Positions 12,761 to 23,719 of a DNA stretch of 64,000 nt are shown piece after piece (position 1 is the stretch's first letter; every line of letters starts with the position of its first letter). The DNA comes from Lophius americanus (Eukaryota; Chordata; Actinopteri; Lophiiformes; Lophiidae), in contig JBBDHG010000133.1 of NCBI GenBank assembly GCA_037951165.1, positions 455,501-519,500 on the forward strand. Direction: 5' to 3'. The translations under genes were made by a program, and so were the position numbers. The notes beneath the pieces are model-generated. The model saw nothing but the letters and a program-made list of their open reading frames with translations, was not told the DNA's origin and ran no database searches.

Positions 12761-13263
12761 TACACGTCAATTTAACGTGGAACACAAGAAAACATCTTTC
12801 TCTGTTTTAAGGGGAAAAGATTTCTGACCCAACATCTCTAATGCTAGACGTAAGCAAAGGAGGCTGATCCATAGAGGCAGAGGGGGAAGTCTTTCTCTGT
12901 TTTTTGAGTAATAAAGGGAGATCAAGATATAAAAAGAGATGTTGAAATAAAACATTACCAATTATTTGTATAATTTATAATAAATAAATAAAAAGTTTAG
13001 CCTATATCTTCTTTTGAAAACATCCATAACTGAAATTCTGATTATACATCAGAAGAGACACCTACAGCGAAGCAATGTGCTATCTGGAACTTCACCGGCA
13101 GATGCCTTTGAAAAATGTTTCCACCTTTTAACTACAATTCACATAAATATCTGAGAGGAGAAAATGTGATGACATTTCATATCCAAGAGGTCAAAGGTCA
13201 ACTTTACTGTGAGATCATAAGACCAAGTCTCCACAACTATAGCCACATTTCCCATTCAGCCAC

Positions 13264-13288
13264 CCACACACACACACACACACACACC
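13264..13288. repeat. (CA)n microsatellite
   Basis: About 12 uninterrupted CA units. Confidence 0.95.
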
Positions 13289-13637
13289 AGGAAGCTGTTG
13301 TAATTACTGAGATACTCTGCACTGTTGGTTTCAGGATAAATGTGAAACATGGTTTTAAGCTCTATTCAAGATTTGGAATGAGACAAGTTGGAACTAGCTA
13401 TTACCAGCACTGTGTTAGTGAGCAATATTCTTAAAATCTGGCAGTTTGTACCTGTGCAACAGTAAGATGTTTACATAGTGACAACTCCCTGTACTTCTAA
13501 TATAATTATTAGCATTTCAGTCTTTTGTTGTCGCCAACTAAGAGCCAAACCATGCATGGAAAATTAGTGTTGTGATTGTGAGTTAGGTACTACAGTTGCA
13601 TCTCTAGTGTTAGTGAAATGGGAAAAACAAAATGTAT

Positions 13638-13670
13638 GCGCGTAGTGAGTGAAGGTGAGTCACTACGCGC
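13638..13670. repeat. Perfect 11-bp inverted repeat with CpG-rich arms
   Basis: GCGCGTAGTGA at 13638-13648 pairs exactly with TCACTACGCGC at 13660-13670 around an 11-base loop. The loop motif GTGAAGGTGAG recurs immediately 3' of the hairpin at about 13674-13684. The CpG content of the arms stands out in AT-rich surroundings. Confidence 0.9.
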
Positions 13671-13689
13671 GAGAGTGAAGGTGAGTTTA

Positions 13690-15155
13690 AGCAGAGCAGA
13701 GGAAAAGGTTGGCAATTTAGAAATTTAAAAGCATGTATCATAAAAACAAGACTGTTCTGTGGCCTTATTGAAGAGGTCATGTTGGCTTTCCTCTATCCAA
13801 AACTCTGCTATTTCAACCACCGACTCTGATTACCTGACAAAACAGATGGTCTACCTCAAATTCTTAAAACAGGCACTGGAGGCTTCACAAGCTCAGTCAC
13901 ATGTGAAACCAGAAGAGACGCTCAACAGCTTTCAGGCGGAACATTCACTGCATTAAATCCGCTGTGAGAACTGGATTTATTGACCAGGTATGTGAACATG
14001 TGTAAGGGATTTGACTTATTTTTATATTTTTGTTTCCCTTCTTCGGGGGTTAAAGCTGTCTTTCAGTCCACTGTGCTCCTTCCAATACCAATATAGTGAT
14101 AACGGTCATTTCAGTCAGGAGAGACACGGGGGAGAAGACGATATGTGATAAGTCAGAAAGCCTTGGTCACTAAGATTCTTTGGATAGAACTTGACCAAAG
14201 GATATCTTCCCTGACCAGCAGCAAGATGGAATCCAGATACCGGTGACGGCTGATGACTCTGCTGAAACTCAATCTGTGATGGGGCACTGATAGGGAAGGT
14301 GGAGAGCCTTTGTAACAGCCAGTGAGAAAGATCTAGATGAGAATTAGTAGCAACATGAAAATCTAACGGTGAGGGTGTGTCCCCAGCTGTCCAGAGGCCA
14401 TGACAGACCATGACAGAAGAAATTAAGACTGGGCTTATGTGAAAAGTTGTTACTAAGGCCTGATGAAAAACTGATCTGTGGCCCGATCGTCCAAAGGAAC
14501 ATTCTTCTACCTAAACTTTCGGGACAGTTTAATTTCAAATACACAGACTTCATCACATCTTACATGGGTTCTGGAAGACCTGAATATTAACTGTAAATCA
14601 ATGTGCTTATGAAGGCATACAACCACAAGGAAGTGTGTATGGAGGGCTTGGCTTACAGGCTGTTGGCTTTATACTCATCTTTAGACATGAGAGTAACATC
14701 AATCTTTTCATCCAACATGAATGCACATTTTCAAAAATATCCTGAAGGCTGAATATGCAGTCCGACGATATGACGTGTGATCATTTGTAAGGTCATCTAG
14801 AACCGGTGGAACGACAAGCTGATGGTGGACTCAGGGGACTCATAACTGGCGGTGACTTTTCACGTGTCTCCTTTATTGATAAATTAAACAATTTTCCAAC
14901 TAATCCTACAGTTTTGGCAATAAAACATGAACTATTTGTTTGACGAGTTTGAATACTAAAGTCAGTGTAATGTTTTGAGATAATTACAGTAAGCAGTTCA
15001 CCATGAAACTCAGCCCACCTTGTTATTCACTGACATTTGAATTATCCGAATGACTCACATACTCATCAGTTGAAAATGCCATTCTTTGTACTGCCTGTCT
15101 GTCTGTCTCTCTTTCTGTCTGTCTGTGTGTTTAGGCATGTCTGTCTGAAGGACGG
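13690..15155. other. Non-coding region, no gene recognised
   Basis: Two overlapping minus-strand frames (about 14115-14556) were inspected and show no recognisable domain. The sequence at 14140-14560 may be old repeat, but I cannot name it. Confidence 0.45.
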
Positions 15156-15157
15156 TG

Positions 15158-15161
<4 letters not shown>

Positions 15162-15219
<58 letters not shown>
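15162..15219. repeat. (GT)29 microsatellite
   Basis: An uninterrupted GT run, preceded by a short (GTCT)n run at about 15090-15125. Confidence 0.98.
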
Positions 15220-15220
<1 letters not shown>

Positions 15221-15224
15221 ATCT

Positions 15225-17150
15225 GGACTCTGCTGTATAGCGACTACAGATGTGCACCATTTATGGTGCAACAACAAGCAGGATCAGAATCATTTCTAAT
15301 TGAAGTGAATCAAACGTTGTACAGAAGGTTGTTTTCCGGTAGCATCACTCCGTCACTAGAAGAATACGTGTTCAGGGGGCATTCCTTCGATTGTCTGAGT
15401 TTAAGAAGTAAGGACATTTATCTCAAGCTGAGGTCATTTGGTCCATACTGTATTTTATGAAGAGGCCAGTCTATGGTCAGGAAATTAGTCCAGTTATTAG
15501 CCAGGCCACGGAGGCAGAAACAAACACATCTCTGTGTATTTATCTATCTGCCGTGTCTAGCATTTTGTCATTTTCAAACAATTGTCAACAAAGCTCACAG
15601 AGGGATTTTATGAAGAGCAATATGGTTTGCATATGTATATCAATAACTAGAAAAACAGAGCCATATGTGTTGTGAGCCCTGTGCCCTGACACTATTAATA
15701 TTCCAGTGGACCATATGCATTGAGGGATATGATCAATGTAGACTCAATTACAGTTGCGTCTTATTCTGCGAAGCATTGAATAATGTGGCAACAGAAAATT
15801 GACAATGTCTGAGTCTGAATATAAACGACCATGTGATCGTACAAATTTTTCTCCCTCTAGCTATGAGCTTTAGCATCGCTGTCTGTGTCACATTATCCAA
15901 GCTGGATTTACATATCCCCCCCGAACCACTCAACATGTCAAACTGAATCAACTAGTATCCATCTGAACAGTATGGCTAAGCCCAGTATGGACAGAAACCA
16001 TCTGCCCTGAGGAGTGCTTTAGTCAACACAGCAACTGTACGGTAATGTGGTGTAAAAGGTATATGGAGCTGTATGCTGCACCTGCTTCTCTTCAGTGTAG
16101 ACAGTGATTGCTGTGAGAGCTTTTCCACTGGGCTCCTATTCTCTTGCTCTGCTTTCATTAGTAAACTTACATGTAAAGATGATTACCAGACTCTATACTT
16201 GTGCAGGCCCCCAGAAAAAAAAAATGCAAACAGCTCAGCTTTCTGGGGAGATTCCTCCCCAGAAAGTTATTACTATTACTTAGAATAGTAAGCTATACTT
16301 TATATTTCCGTTTTATAGAATGTAGTCCTGCTGAGTTCACAGAGGCCTTCAAAAGCTCCAAGTCAAGGCCGTCATACCATTCTATTAACTTTTATTCAGG
16401 TAGGATCAGATCTGTGTGTCCCAATGTCCAATACCCACAGTTTGAATCCATGGCCTGTCATAGTCATTGCATCTTCCAAAATCCATATCAAATTTAAATG
16501 AATACATATTTAGTCTATGACAATTAAATTTCCATACGTGCACTCAATCAGAGACGTTCGAGAATGTGGAAAAGTTGATGCATTCATTACAATAGATGTG
16601 ATGTGTATTAATGAGTCTATTAGAAAGCCTATGTCATAGCATGCATGGGACATTTCCCCCCATCTGGAGTCTGGAAGCTAGTGGTGGTGGCTGATGAATC
16701 TGCTGAGGCTGATGGATCTGCGAGGACTAGGTGGATGTGGGAAGGTGGTGGGTGCGTGAACCAGCAGCATGCAATAACTAGATGAGTGGAGACAAACTTA
16801 TTTAAATGCTGATGGTGATGGACTCAGCATGCAGGTGAGACATTGATTGGATGATGACGTTACCTGAGTGAATGCAGCTGGTATCCATTGATGCCCCAGA
16901 CCATGATGCAGGTAATTGAGACAACGCAGGTGAGAAAGGGGAGGATAATAGAGTGGTATGAGCAGTACTGTGGTTTGAGTGTGCGAGAGGATAGTCTTTC
17001 TGATTGAACTTTCGACAAAGCCCCATTAAATGGATTAGAACATTCTAAGAATGTTTTATAATGAACATTCAGTAGTTTTATTCAGAATCTGAACAATATG
17101 GACAAATTATTTCGACCTCATTCGATCTCATTATCCGGGGGTCTGTTCAG
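15225..17150. other. Non-coding region upstream of the channel gene
   Basis: No gene was recognised. The block 16660-16990 is rich in GATG/GGTGG motifs and may be an old repeat. A hairpin within this interval is listed separately. Confidence 0.45.
16239..16266. repeat. Perfect 12-bp inverted repeat, 4-nt loop
   Basis: CTTTCTGGGGAG at 16239-16250 pairs exactly with CTCCCCAGAAAG at 16255-16266 around ATTC. One wobble and one further A-T pair can extend the stem to 14. Confidence 0.9.
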
Positions 17151-17827
17151 ATCCGGTTGGTCTTTAATGCAAATAAATTCAGCTGATTGGAGAGCATGGG
17201 GTTTGAGTAGGTTTTCCACTGGCCAATTTGGGATTGGGTTAAATGTTTTTGACCTGTAAAGACCTCTACTCTAGAGAGCAGACAGAGGTCAAGGGACGAG
17301 GAGCAGACAACAAAAATGAGGGCGACAGGTTTAATGTGATCCCTGTTTCATGCGTGGAAATTACTTTAATTATATAATTTAGGGTAATTTTGAGTAAGCC
17401 TTCTGTGTTCTCATATACTCTGAAACTGTCACTGTTTCACGGTAAGAGTATGCAACCGGAGACACAGCATGTCTCTTGAACTTGAAAAGTTATATGGTTA
17501 ATTACTTAAGGGGAACATCAGTGTGTCACTGATGTTCTTGGGTGTGTTTACTGCTTCTGTGTATCCTGGGGAAAAGTCAGCAGCCAGCATTGGTTCAGCA
17601 ATGCGCACAGACTATAGTTGGATGTTGTAGTTTATACAGTCTCTCATTTTTCAGAGAAGAGGAAAACCTCTTGGCAATGAATTCTAAATGATGGTCGGTG
17701 GGTCGATCATTTCCTTATATTTTAATCTCATTTGTGAGTAACCCAGTTCCTGCGTTTAATTCTGTCTCCTCTTTGAGGTTTAGCTGCAGTTTTGGTCCTC
17801 AATGCGTCCTGCGCAGAGGAGAGGGGA
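17150..17827 (+). promoter_or_regulatory. Probable promoter-proximal region of kcnd3
   Basis: This region precedes the inferred 5'UTR exon. It contains a perfect octamer ATGCAAAT at 17167-17174, inverted CCAAT-like ATTGG motifs near 17180-17240 and the perfect hairpin at 17513-17537. No convincing TATA box is placed. The promoter assignment is inferred from position only, and no transcription start can be read from the sequence. Confidence 0.35.
17513..17537. repeat. Perfect 11-bp inverted repeat, 3-nt loop, near promoter
   Basis: GAACATCAGTG at 17513-17523 pairs exactly with CACTGATGTTC at 17527-17537, with TGT between. It lies about 300-450 bases upstream of the inferred 5'UTR exon. As DNA it is a near-palindrome that could bind a dimeric factor. 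Confidence 0.9.
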
Positions 17828-17866
<39 letters not shown>

Positions 17867-17910
17867 GAGAGAGAGAGCGCTCCTCCTCTTCTTCCTCCTC
17901 CTCCTCGTCC
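17828..17910. repeat. (GA)n microsatellite followed by (TCC)n tract
   Basis: About 50 bases of GAGAGA with two GC interruptions are followed by TCCTCCTCTTCTTCCTCC. The purine-to-pyrimidine strand switch lies at about 17880. It sits in or just before the inferred 5'UTR exon. Such GA/CT tracts are common in vertebrate promoters and 5'UTRs. Confidence 0.95.
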
Positions 17911-17992
17911 GCCTCTTCCCACCACTCATCCGAAAAGCCTGCCTAAGACGGTCAGCGCGGAGGAGTCGTTCCATCATTTATTCCCTCTTATA

Positions 17993-18094
17993 ATGGAGAG
18001 TGAATTAAAGCAGCTGTGCGCCGTCCGTCTCCGGTACTTCTCCGCCTCCACCTCAGCAGTGGCGTTCTCCAGACGCGGCTCCTCTCGTCCCTGA
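17993..18094 (+). other. Upstream ORF in 5'UTR exon (33 codons)
   Basis: An ATG at 17993 opens a 33-codon frame (MESELKQLCAVRL...) that closes with TGA before the donor at 18223. It is present only if transcription starts upstream of 17993. The peptide has no recognisable domain. Its likely role, if translated, is to reduce initiation at the channel ATG. Confidence 0.3.
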
Positions 18095-18204
18095 ACAACT
18101 TCTTCCTCCCTGCTGCTTTTTTTTTTCTCGGCCAGAGACTCTCTCCTAAATAAGCAAACCTACCAACTAAACTGTTCCGGAAGAAGGTCGTGCTTTTCTT
18201 TTGG

Positions 18205-19064
18205 ATGGAGAATTCAGAATCGGTGAGTTGGAGATAGAGCTGCTCTTCTAAACTGTGTGCAGTCATCAACCTGTTAGTCAAATGGTAACGCTTTGCCTTG
18301 TTATGACGAGATTAATTGTCTGTTTGCACATATGATGTTAAAGAAAAACACTTATTAAGAACTAGGGACTGAATACTATCAACCACAAAATGCTGCTCTG
18401 ATATGTCAAGTGTTCAGGTTGGAACTCAACAGGTTTCTTCTCCTGCTTGTGTTTAACATCTGCCCTGTGATTGTGCTCTTTTATATAAAAGAGATAACAT
18501 AAAACTACCATTATAGTCTGATGTATGTTACAGTATCTTTGTGTGCTCACCTTCTATCATTAGAATAAAGGATGCTGTGAAGTGTGGTCTAGGGAAGGAA
18601 AGGGCTGGACTGTAACCCAATAGAGGGGATGTGAGAGAAATAGCCTTAAAGTAATTAGAGGGAAGATGATGCTTAGTGGAAATTGTACTCTGTCCCTGTA
18701 ATCTCATTAAAACGGACCACATAGAATACTTTTTTTCTTTGTGAACCGTTCAGATTTCTGACCTCAGTTCTGAAGGATAATTGCATTGCTGTTATTTTTT
18801 GCTGTCTCAGCTAGTCTGTCCTGTTTGGATATCAGTTGTATTGTCAATTTTAATTTTTACATCCACTCCAATTTTTTTGCTGGCTCACAGTTTTCTCTAG
18901 ATTTGTTTATTTATCATAACTTTCCTCTGCCGTATCCATTCATCATCATTTGGTCTCACTCTCTGCCCGCTGTCATGATCCAAACAGCACTGTCTTTCCT
19001 ATCCTGAGACATTCGCTCTCTCCCTCTATAGATGGTGAATGAGCTGAAGCCAAACCGGTTGTGA
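18205..19064 (+). other. Upstream ORF completed by splicing (16 codons)
   Basis: An ATG at 18205 begins six codons (MENSES) that end exactly at the donor after 18222. Joined to the acceptor at 19032 the frame continues for ten more codons and stops with TGA at 19062-19064, 43 bases before the kcnd3 ATG at 19108. In the unspliced sequence the frame is different. The second exon also contributes its own in-frame ATG at 19032-19034. It depends on the inferred splice junction. Confidence 0.4.
18223..19031 (+). other. kcnd3: Inferred 5'UTR intron of kcnd3
   Basis: It starts GTGAGT and ends CTATAG with a long pyrimidine-rich stretch before the AG. The interior is AT-rich with only short meaningless frames. 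Its length is 809 bases. Confidence 0.55.
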
Positions 19065-19107
19065 AGGTGCTGGACTTGTCCCCCCTACACCCCAAGCCGG
19101 AAGCATT
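19032..19107 (+). other. kcnd3: 5'UTR part of the first coding exon
   Basis: This lies between the acceptor AG at 19030-19031 and the start codon at 19108. It contains the 3' end of the splice-created upstream ORF and a C-rich stretch. The channel ATG has A at -3 and G at +4, a favourable start context. Confidence 0.55.
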
Positions 19108-20210
19108 ATGGCGGCGGGAGTAGCGGCATGGCTTCCCTTCGCCCGGGCAGCAGCTATCGGCTGGATGCCTGTGGCCAATCTTCCCATGCCAGTGGCGCCC
19201 ACTGAGAAGAACAAGCGGAAAGATGAGCTGATCATTCTTAATGTCAGTGGACGGCGCTTCCAGACATGGAGGAACACTCTGGACCGCTACCCAGACACCC
19301 TGCTGGGGAGCTCAGAAAAGGAATTCTTCTACAATGAGGAGACCAAAGAGTACTTCTTTGATCGGGACCCTGACTTGTTCCGCAGTGTGCTTAACTTCTA
19401 CCGCACAGGAAAGCTCCACTACCCCCGCTATGAGTGCATCACCTCCTACGATGAAGAACTGTCCTTCTTTGGAATTATCCCAGAGATCATCGGTGACTGC
19501 TGCTATGAAGAATACAAAGACAGGAAGCGAGAGAATGCTGAGCGCCTAATGGATGATCAGGAAGACAACAAGGACGCTAAATTGCCCAACATGACCTTCA
19601 GGGAGACCATGTGGCGGGCTTTTGAGAACCCTCATACTTCCACCATGGCCCTTGTCTTCTACTACGTCACTGGCTTCTTCATTGCTATCTCTGTCATCAC
19701 CAATGTGGTGGAGACGGTGCCCTGTGGCAGTGTGCCCAACACGAAGGAGGTACCATGTGGTGAGCGCTACACCGTGGCCTTTTTCTGCATGGACACAGCC
19801 TGCGTCATGATCTTCACCGTGGAGTACCTAATGCGCCTATTTGCTGCGCCCAGTCGCTACCGCTTCATGAGGTCTGTCATGAGCATCATAGATGTGGTGG
19901 CCATCTTGCCATACTACATTGGCCTGGTGATGACTGACAACGAGGACGTGAGCGGAGCTTTTGTAACCCTGCGAGTGTTCCGAGTGTTCCGTATCTTTAA
20001 GTTCTCCCGTCACTCGCAGGGCCTTCGCATCCTCGGATACACCCTTAAGAGCTGCGCCTCTGAGCTGGGCTTCCTGCTCTTCTCCCTTACTATGGCCATA
20101 ATCATCTTTGCTACCGTCATGTTCTACGCAGAGAAGGGTTCGAGTTCCAGCAAATTCACCAGCATACCGGCCTCCTTCTGGTACACCATTGTTACTATGA
20201 CAACGCTTGG
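19108..20210 (+). CDS. kcnd3: Kv4 (Shal-type) voltage-gated K+ channel, first coding exon, partial
   Basis: The exon encodes residues 1-367 and two bases of codon 368 of a plasma-membrane Kv4 channel, the family that carries fast A-type current in neurons and heart. Residues 1-40 are the Kv4 N-terminus (MAAGVAAWLPFARAAAIGWM), which inactivates the pore and binds KChIP subunits. T1 spans about 41-140 and shows the inter-subunit zinc ligands H104, C110, C131 and C132. S1 is about 180-201, S2 222-245, S3 257-275 and S4 286-303, with R289, R292, R295, K298 and R301 at three-residue spacing. S5 is about 317-341, and the pore helix ends at TMTTLG. The donor GTAAGA follows at 20211, splitting the filter glycine codon. 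The end of the filter, S6 and the cytoplasmic C-terminus must be in later exons. NLPMPVAP, NKRKDELI and RKRENAERLMDD favour kcnd3 over kcnd2, whose human form has an SGPMPAPP/RKRTQD N-terminus as I recall it. The start is the conserved Kv4 MAAGVAAW. Confidence 0.95.
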
Positions 20211-21269
20211 GTAAGAGCAATACAGAATCCTGTTTTATCTTGTTTCATATGCTGTGTTTGCGTGTGTGTTCACCTTTTTTAAAGTTGAGTCTGTTACATA
20301 AGGGTAAAAGTTGGATTATGATTGAACTTGAAGCGTGTGCCTGAGTATGTGGTCCAAAAATACTTAAAAAGTCATACAGTGCAAAGAGACTATCAGACAC
20401 TGCGCTTTTTTACTAGACTTTGTTGCTTGTGTTCTTTCGCCGGTGGTATTCTTCAGGGGGATGAGCTGCCATTAATACATTGTCTCCCTGTAATGACTTT
20501 GCTATTGTATGCCCTTTATATGTCACTGGTAATAGAGAGGGAGCGGCAGGAGATTGTGGAGAAAAGGGGAAAGTTGAAAGCATCCTAATGAAACTAAACA
20601 TTAAATAGGAAAGGGAGAATCATAGATTATACAAGTATTTCCCTCTTCAACTTGTTGTTAGCAGCAGTGCTGAAACAGTGACCTCGCATTTTGACAGCCC
20701 TCCCCCATCCTCCCTCTACGTGATTTACAGTAGTTGCTGGCCTTGAGAATTAAGTTCCTTTTGGTACACAGTCTCTGATGCAGAATATTAAAATCTCAAC
20801 TGTGAGGTGCATGTGGGTGGGTGCTTCAATACAAACATGCAGAGATCTCTTTTGTTTTTGTTATCAACAAATCATTGAAACGGTAGAGATTATATTATTT
20901 TAAAGGACTAATTAACAATATATCCCGTCCTCTCTTTTTTTTTCGTTTTACAAGGTCATTAATGGACTTTCTTTTGTTTTATAAGATGAAAACTGGGATC
21001 TTTCATTTATTCTGTGTCCTGACCTGTTTTTCTTAATTTTTTTACAGTCTTCTATATTTTAACTAGTCATTTTATGGCAGGCAGGGAACCATATAAGAAC
21101 AGGAGGTCCCCTTTTTGCTGCCAAACAGCTTTACGATGTACTATATGTGTGTTTCTACACATATATAGTCTGTTCTATCAAAACCCGTATTCATTTTTTC
21201 GTCAAATTTTTTGCAACAGTGGCTCCTCTAGGGACTAGACATCACTGGCTTAACTTCATTTCCCATGTA

Positions 21270-21435
21270 TATCCACAAGTTCTAAGCACCCATGACCCCT
21301 TCGGCGGTTCACGGGTTGTCCTTACGATGACATCCGTATGTATTAACTGGTGCAGACTGGGAAAACCTCACAAGTCCTGCACTTCTTCTGATGCTCTGAC
21401 ACAGCCATGCGGATTTTTAACTTGGATGACTAAAT
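21270..21435 (-). mobile_element. Tc1-like DNA transposon relic (fragment)
   Basis: The + strand shows antisense transposase blocks in the family order: GCACCCATGACCCC, GGCGGTTCACGGGTTGTCCTT, TGCAGACTGGGAAAACCTCA, CTGATGCTCTGACACAGCCA. Only the N-terminal DNA-binding part is left. It is the same family and orientation as the relics at 4196, 34354 and 49885. Confidence 0.7.
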
Positions 21436-21439
21436 GTTA

Positions 21440-23700
21440 ACTTTCTGTCTAAAATATTTCAGCCATCTGTGTTTTTGACTACTGTGTATATCAGTAATTC
21501 TTGTCCGCACACACACTCTTAGAAACAGCAACACACACAGAATCTCAGCAATTCTGCACTATTAAGCCTATTGATGATTTGTTTCAAGAGCGTCCCCCAT
21601 GGTGGGTGTGAGTCCCACTGAGAGACTGACAAATAGCGGAATGTTTCTAAACGTAAGAGTCATGGCGGCCACAAACTGCTCTTAGCTCATTACCGTGACA
21701 CACTTGGCACCCTATTATGATGTCCTATAATTCACAACCTTACCAGAATGTATTGAACACATGTTTGATTTAGAATCATTTGATTGTTGTGCGGACAGAT
21801 GAGCAGCCGCTGAATTGCTGAAAATGACACTGAAAGGCTGTGGGCTTATATTTTATGAACACGAATTGGCTTGATTTGCAGTCCGTGATAGCCCGTTTTC
21901 TCTCCTACTGTACCTGTCTCTCCCCAGTGGATTGAGACCTGAGGATAGAAACTGGTCTCCTCTCGCTTTTACATTATGACTTTGGAATAGGGGGGGGTGT
22001 TTGCATGTGTGTATTTAAGAGGGGGGTAGCTGTTGAGCTTGGCCTCATAAATACAGTAGGGAACAGAAGTGGGTGTCAGAGTGACTAATGATGTGGCCCA
22101 CTGCATCTGCTGACTAATGTAAACTTGCCTGACATTCTGATCTCTGCTCTCGGTTTACGTCATAAAAACACAAAACATTATACTGTACATGCCGACAATA
22201 TTTGGATTTGTGCAAGTATAGGCACATAAAATAAATATTTCTGTGTATTTGCACTCAGGAGGACCTGGCTGATGGGTTTTTCTGTGGGTAGTGTCTGCTG
22301 CAACTTTATTTGAAGTTGTTCCACTCTTTCTTAGCTTGCATTTGAATGTGTATTGACTGTCTGCTGTTCAACAAATAAAACTCATCTGACTAAATAAGAT
22401 GAGAGTTAGTTCCCACAAGCAACATTTTCCTCCACTTCCTGTGATCCTGTCCAGGTGCCTCAGGGCTTATTGTTGTGCTGTCAAGAGTGTGTTCTACTTT
22501 GTTCTCCTCGTTGAGATTCACATATCATCTGCGCTGTCATATTTAATATACTACTAACATCTGAATGTTAGCCTTTTCATCTGTGCAGAAAAAAAACATA
22601 GTGATGTTCCTGTTTAGTTATTTATTTAGTTTTGATGTGCATGTGTGTGCGGCAAAGTGTCTATATCATAGACTGACAATTTAGTTTATACATCAGTAAT
22701 AACACCTGTGTTACCTGTATTGATTATTACAAGAACAGGGGTTCCATATTTGTATAACATGCATGATGTTTGTCTGCTCCAGCTTTTTGAGTGTTTTGTT
22801 TATTTGACAATAATCCAGGCCTCCATAATCCATAATCCCCCTTCAACAATAAGCAATGTAAAATGAGGTGAATTGCTTTGTGAATTATTTTCTGCAGCTT
22901 CTCTGGAAATAAACGTTTCTTAATTGAAACTTTATATTAGAATAAGAAGAGACTGGAGGGAAATGATGACAATCTATTAATTGTATCTCCCTGTTTAGTT
23001 GAATTTAAAGGCGATTGCTGACAGACGAATGGTAGGGGACATATTTAAGTATAATTTGGCTTTTGGTGCAAACAAGGTGTATGAATTCGGATCCTCTGCG
23101 TTTTGATGCTGAACACGAGTGACTGGACGAAAACAGTTTAAGTCACCTTTGTAGGTAAGAAAGCCACAAACCAACAGAGAAATCCTGAGAGCCCTGCTTT
23201 CGGTCTATCACAGAGCTAAACAGCTTAGCTCAAATCCTGTAAATGAGGGGAAGGCAGGTACAAAGTGCTGAAGCTTAAGCTAAATCTGAGACATTTAAGC
23301 AATAGGCCCTATGTTGGATTTTGTTGCCAGGGATGTTAAACAAATTGGTGTTTGACTTTGGTATGATAATAACGTGTAGCTTTTTTCATATTTGGTTGAA
23401 CCTTTAGAGTGAACTCTTTGTCTGTTAGCGTGGGTGTTTGTGTTTTTGTGAGAGGCCTCAGCTTTTCCTCGGGAGTGCACAATACATGTTGGCAGAAAAC
23501 ATTTGTAGATCATTTTAAATATATGCATATTTACTTATTAATACCGGTAAGATTTTATTCTTAAATAAAGGCTATAACACAAAGCAAAATTGTTGAAATC
23601 GACTTAACGAATGCATTATATGGACACTGATGCGGCAGGTGGTGGTAGGCAGCTTTTAAGTTGGTTTTCAAGTAGCAAAAAAATTCCAGAGAAAAGCTGT
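21440..23700. other. Intronic, no feature recognised
   Basis: AT-rich text with short frames only. No named repeat was recognised. Confidence 0.45.
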
Positions 23701-23719
23701 GCAGTGTAGATAAAAGTAT

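Larger units (their letters stand above)
17800..18222 (+). other. kcnd3: Inferred 5'UTR exon of kcnd3
   Basis: This block is visibly richer in G+C and CpG than its flanks and ends in a strong splice donor: exon ...GAATCG followed by GTGAGT at 18223. The matching acceptor is the pyrimidine-rich CTCTCTCCCTCTATAG ending at 19031. An untranslated first exon followed by an exon starting shortly before the ATG fits what is known of KCND genes. The 5' boundary is a guess, because no start site is visible. The exon carries two upstream ATGs that matter for translation, at 17993 and 18205. RNA data would be needed to fix the start. Confidence 0.55.

Noticed and set aside
19837..20220. 127-codon minus-strand frame opposite kcnd3
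   Set aside because: It is the shadow of the highly constrained channel exon on the other strand.
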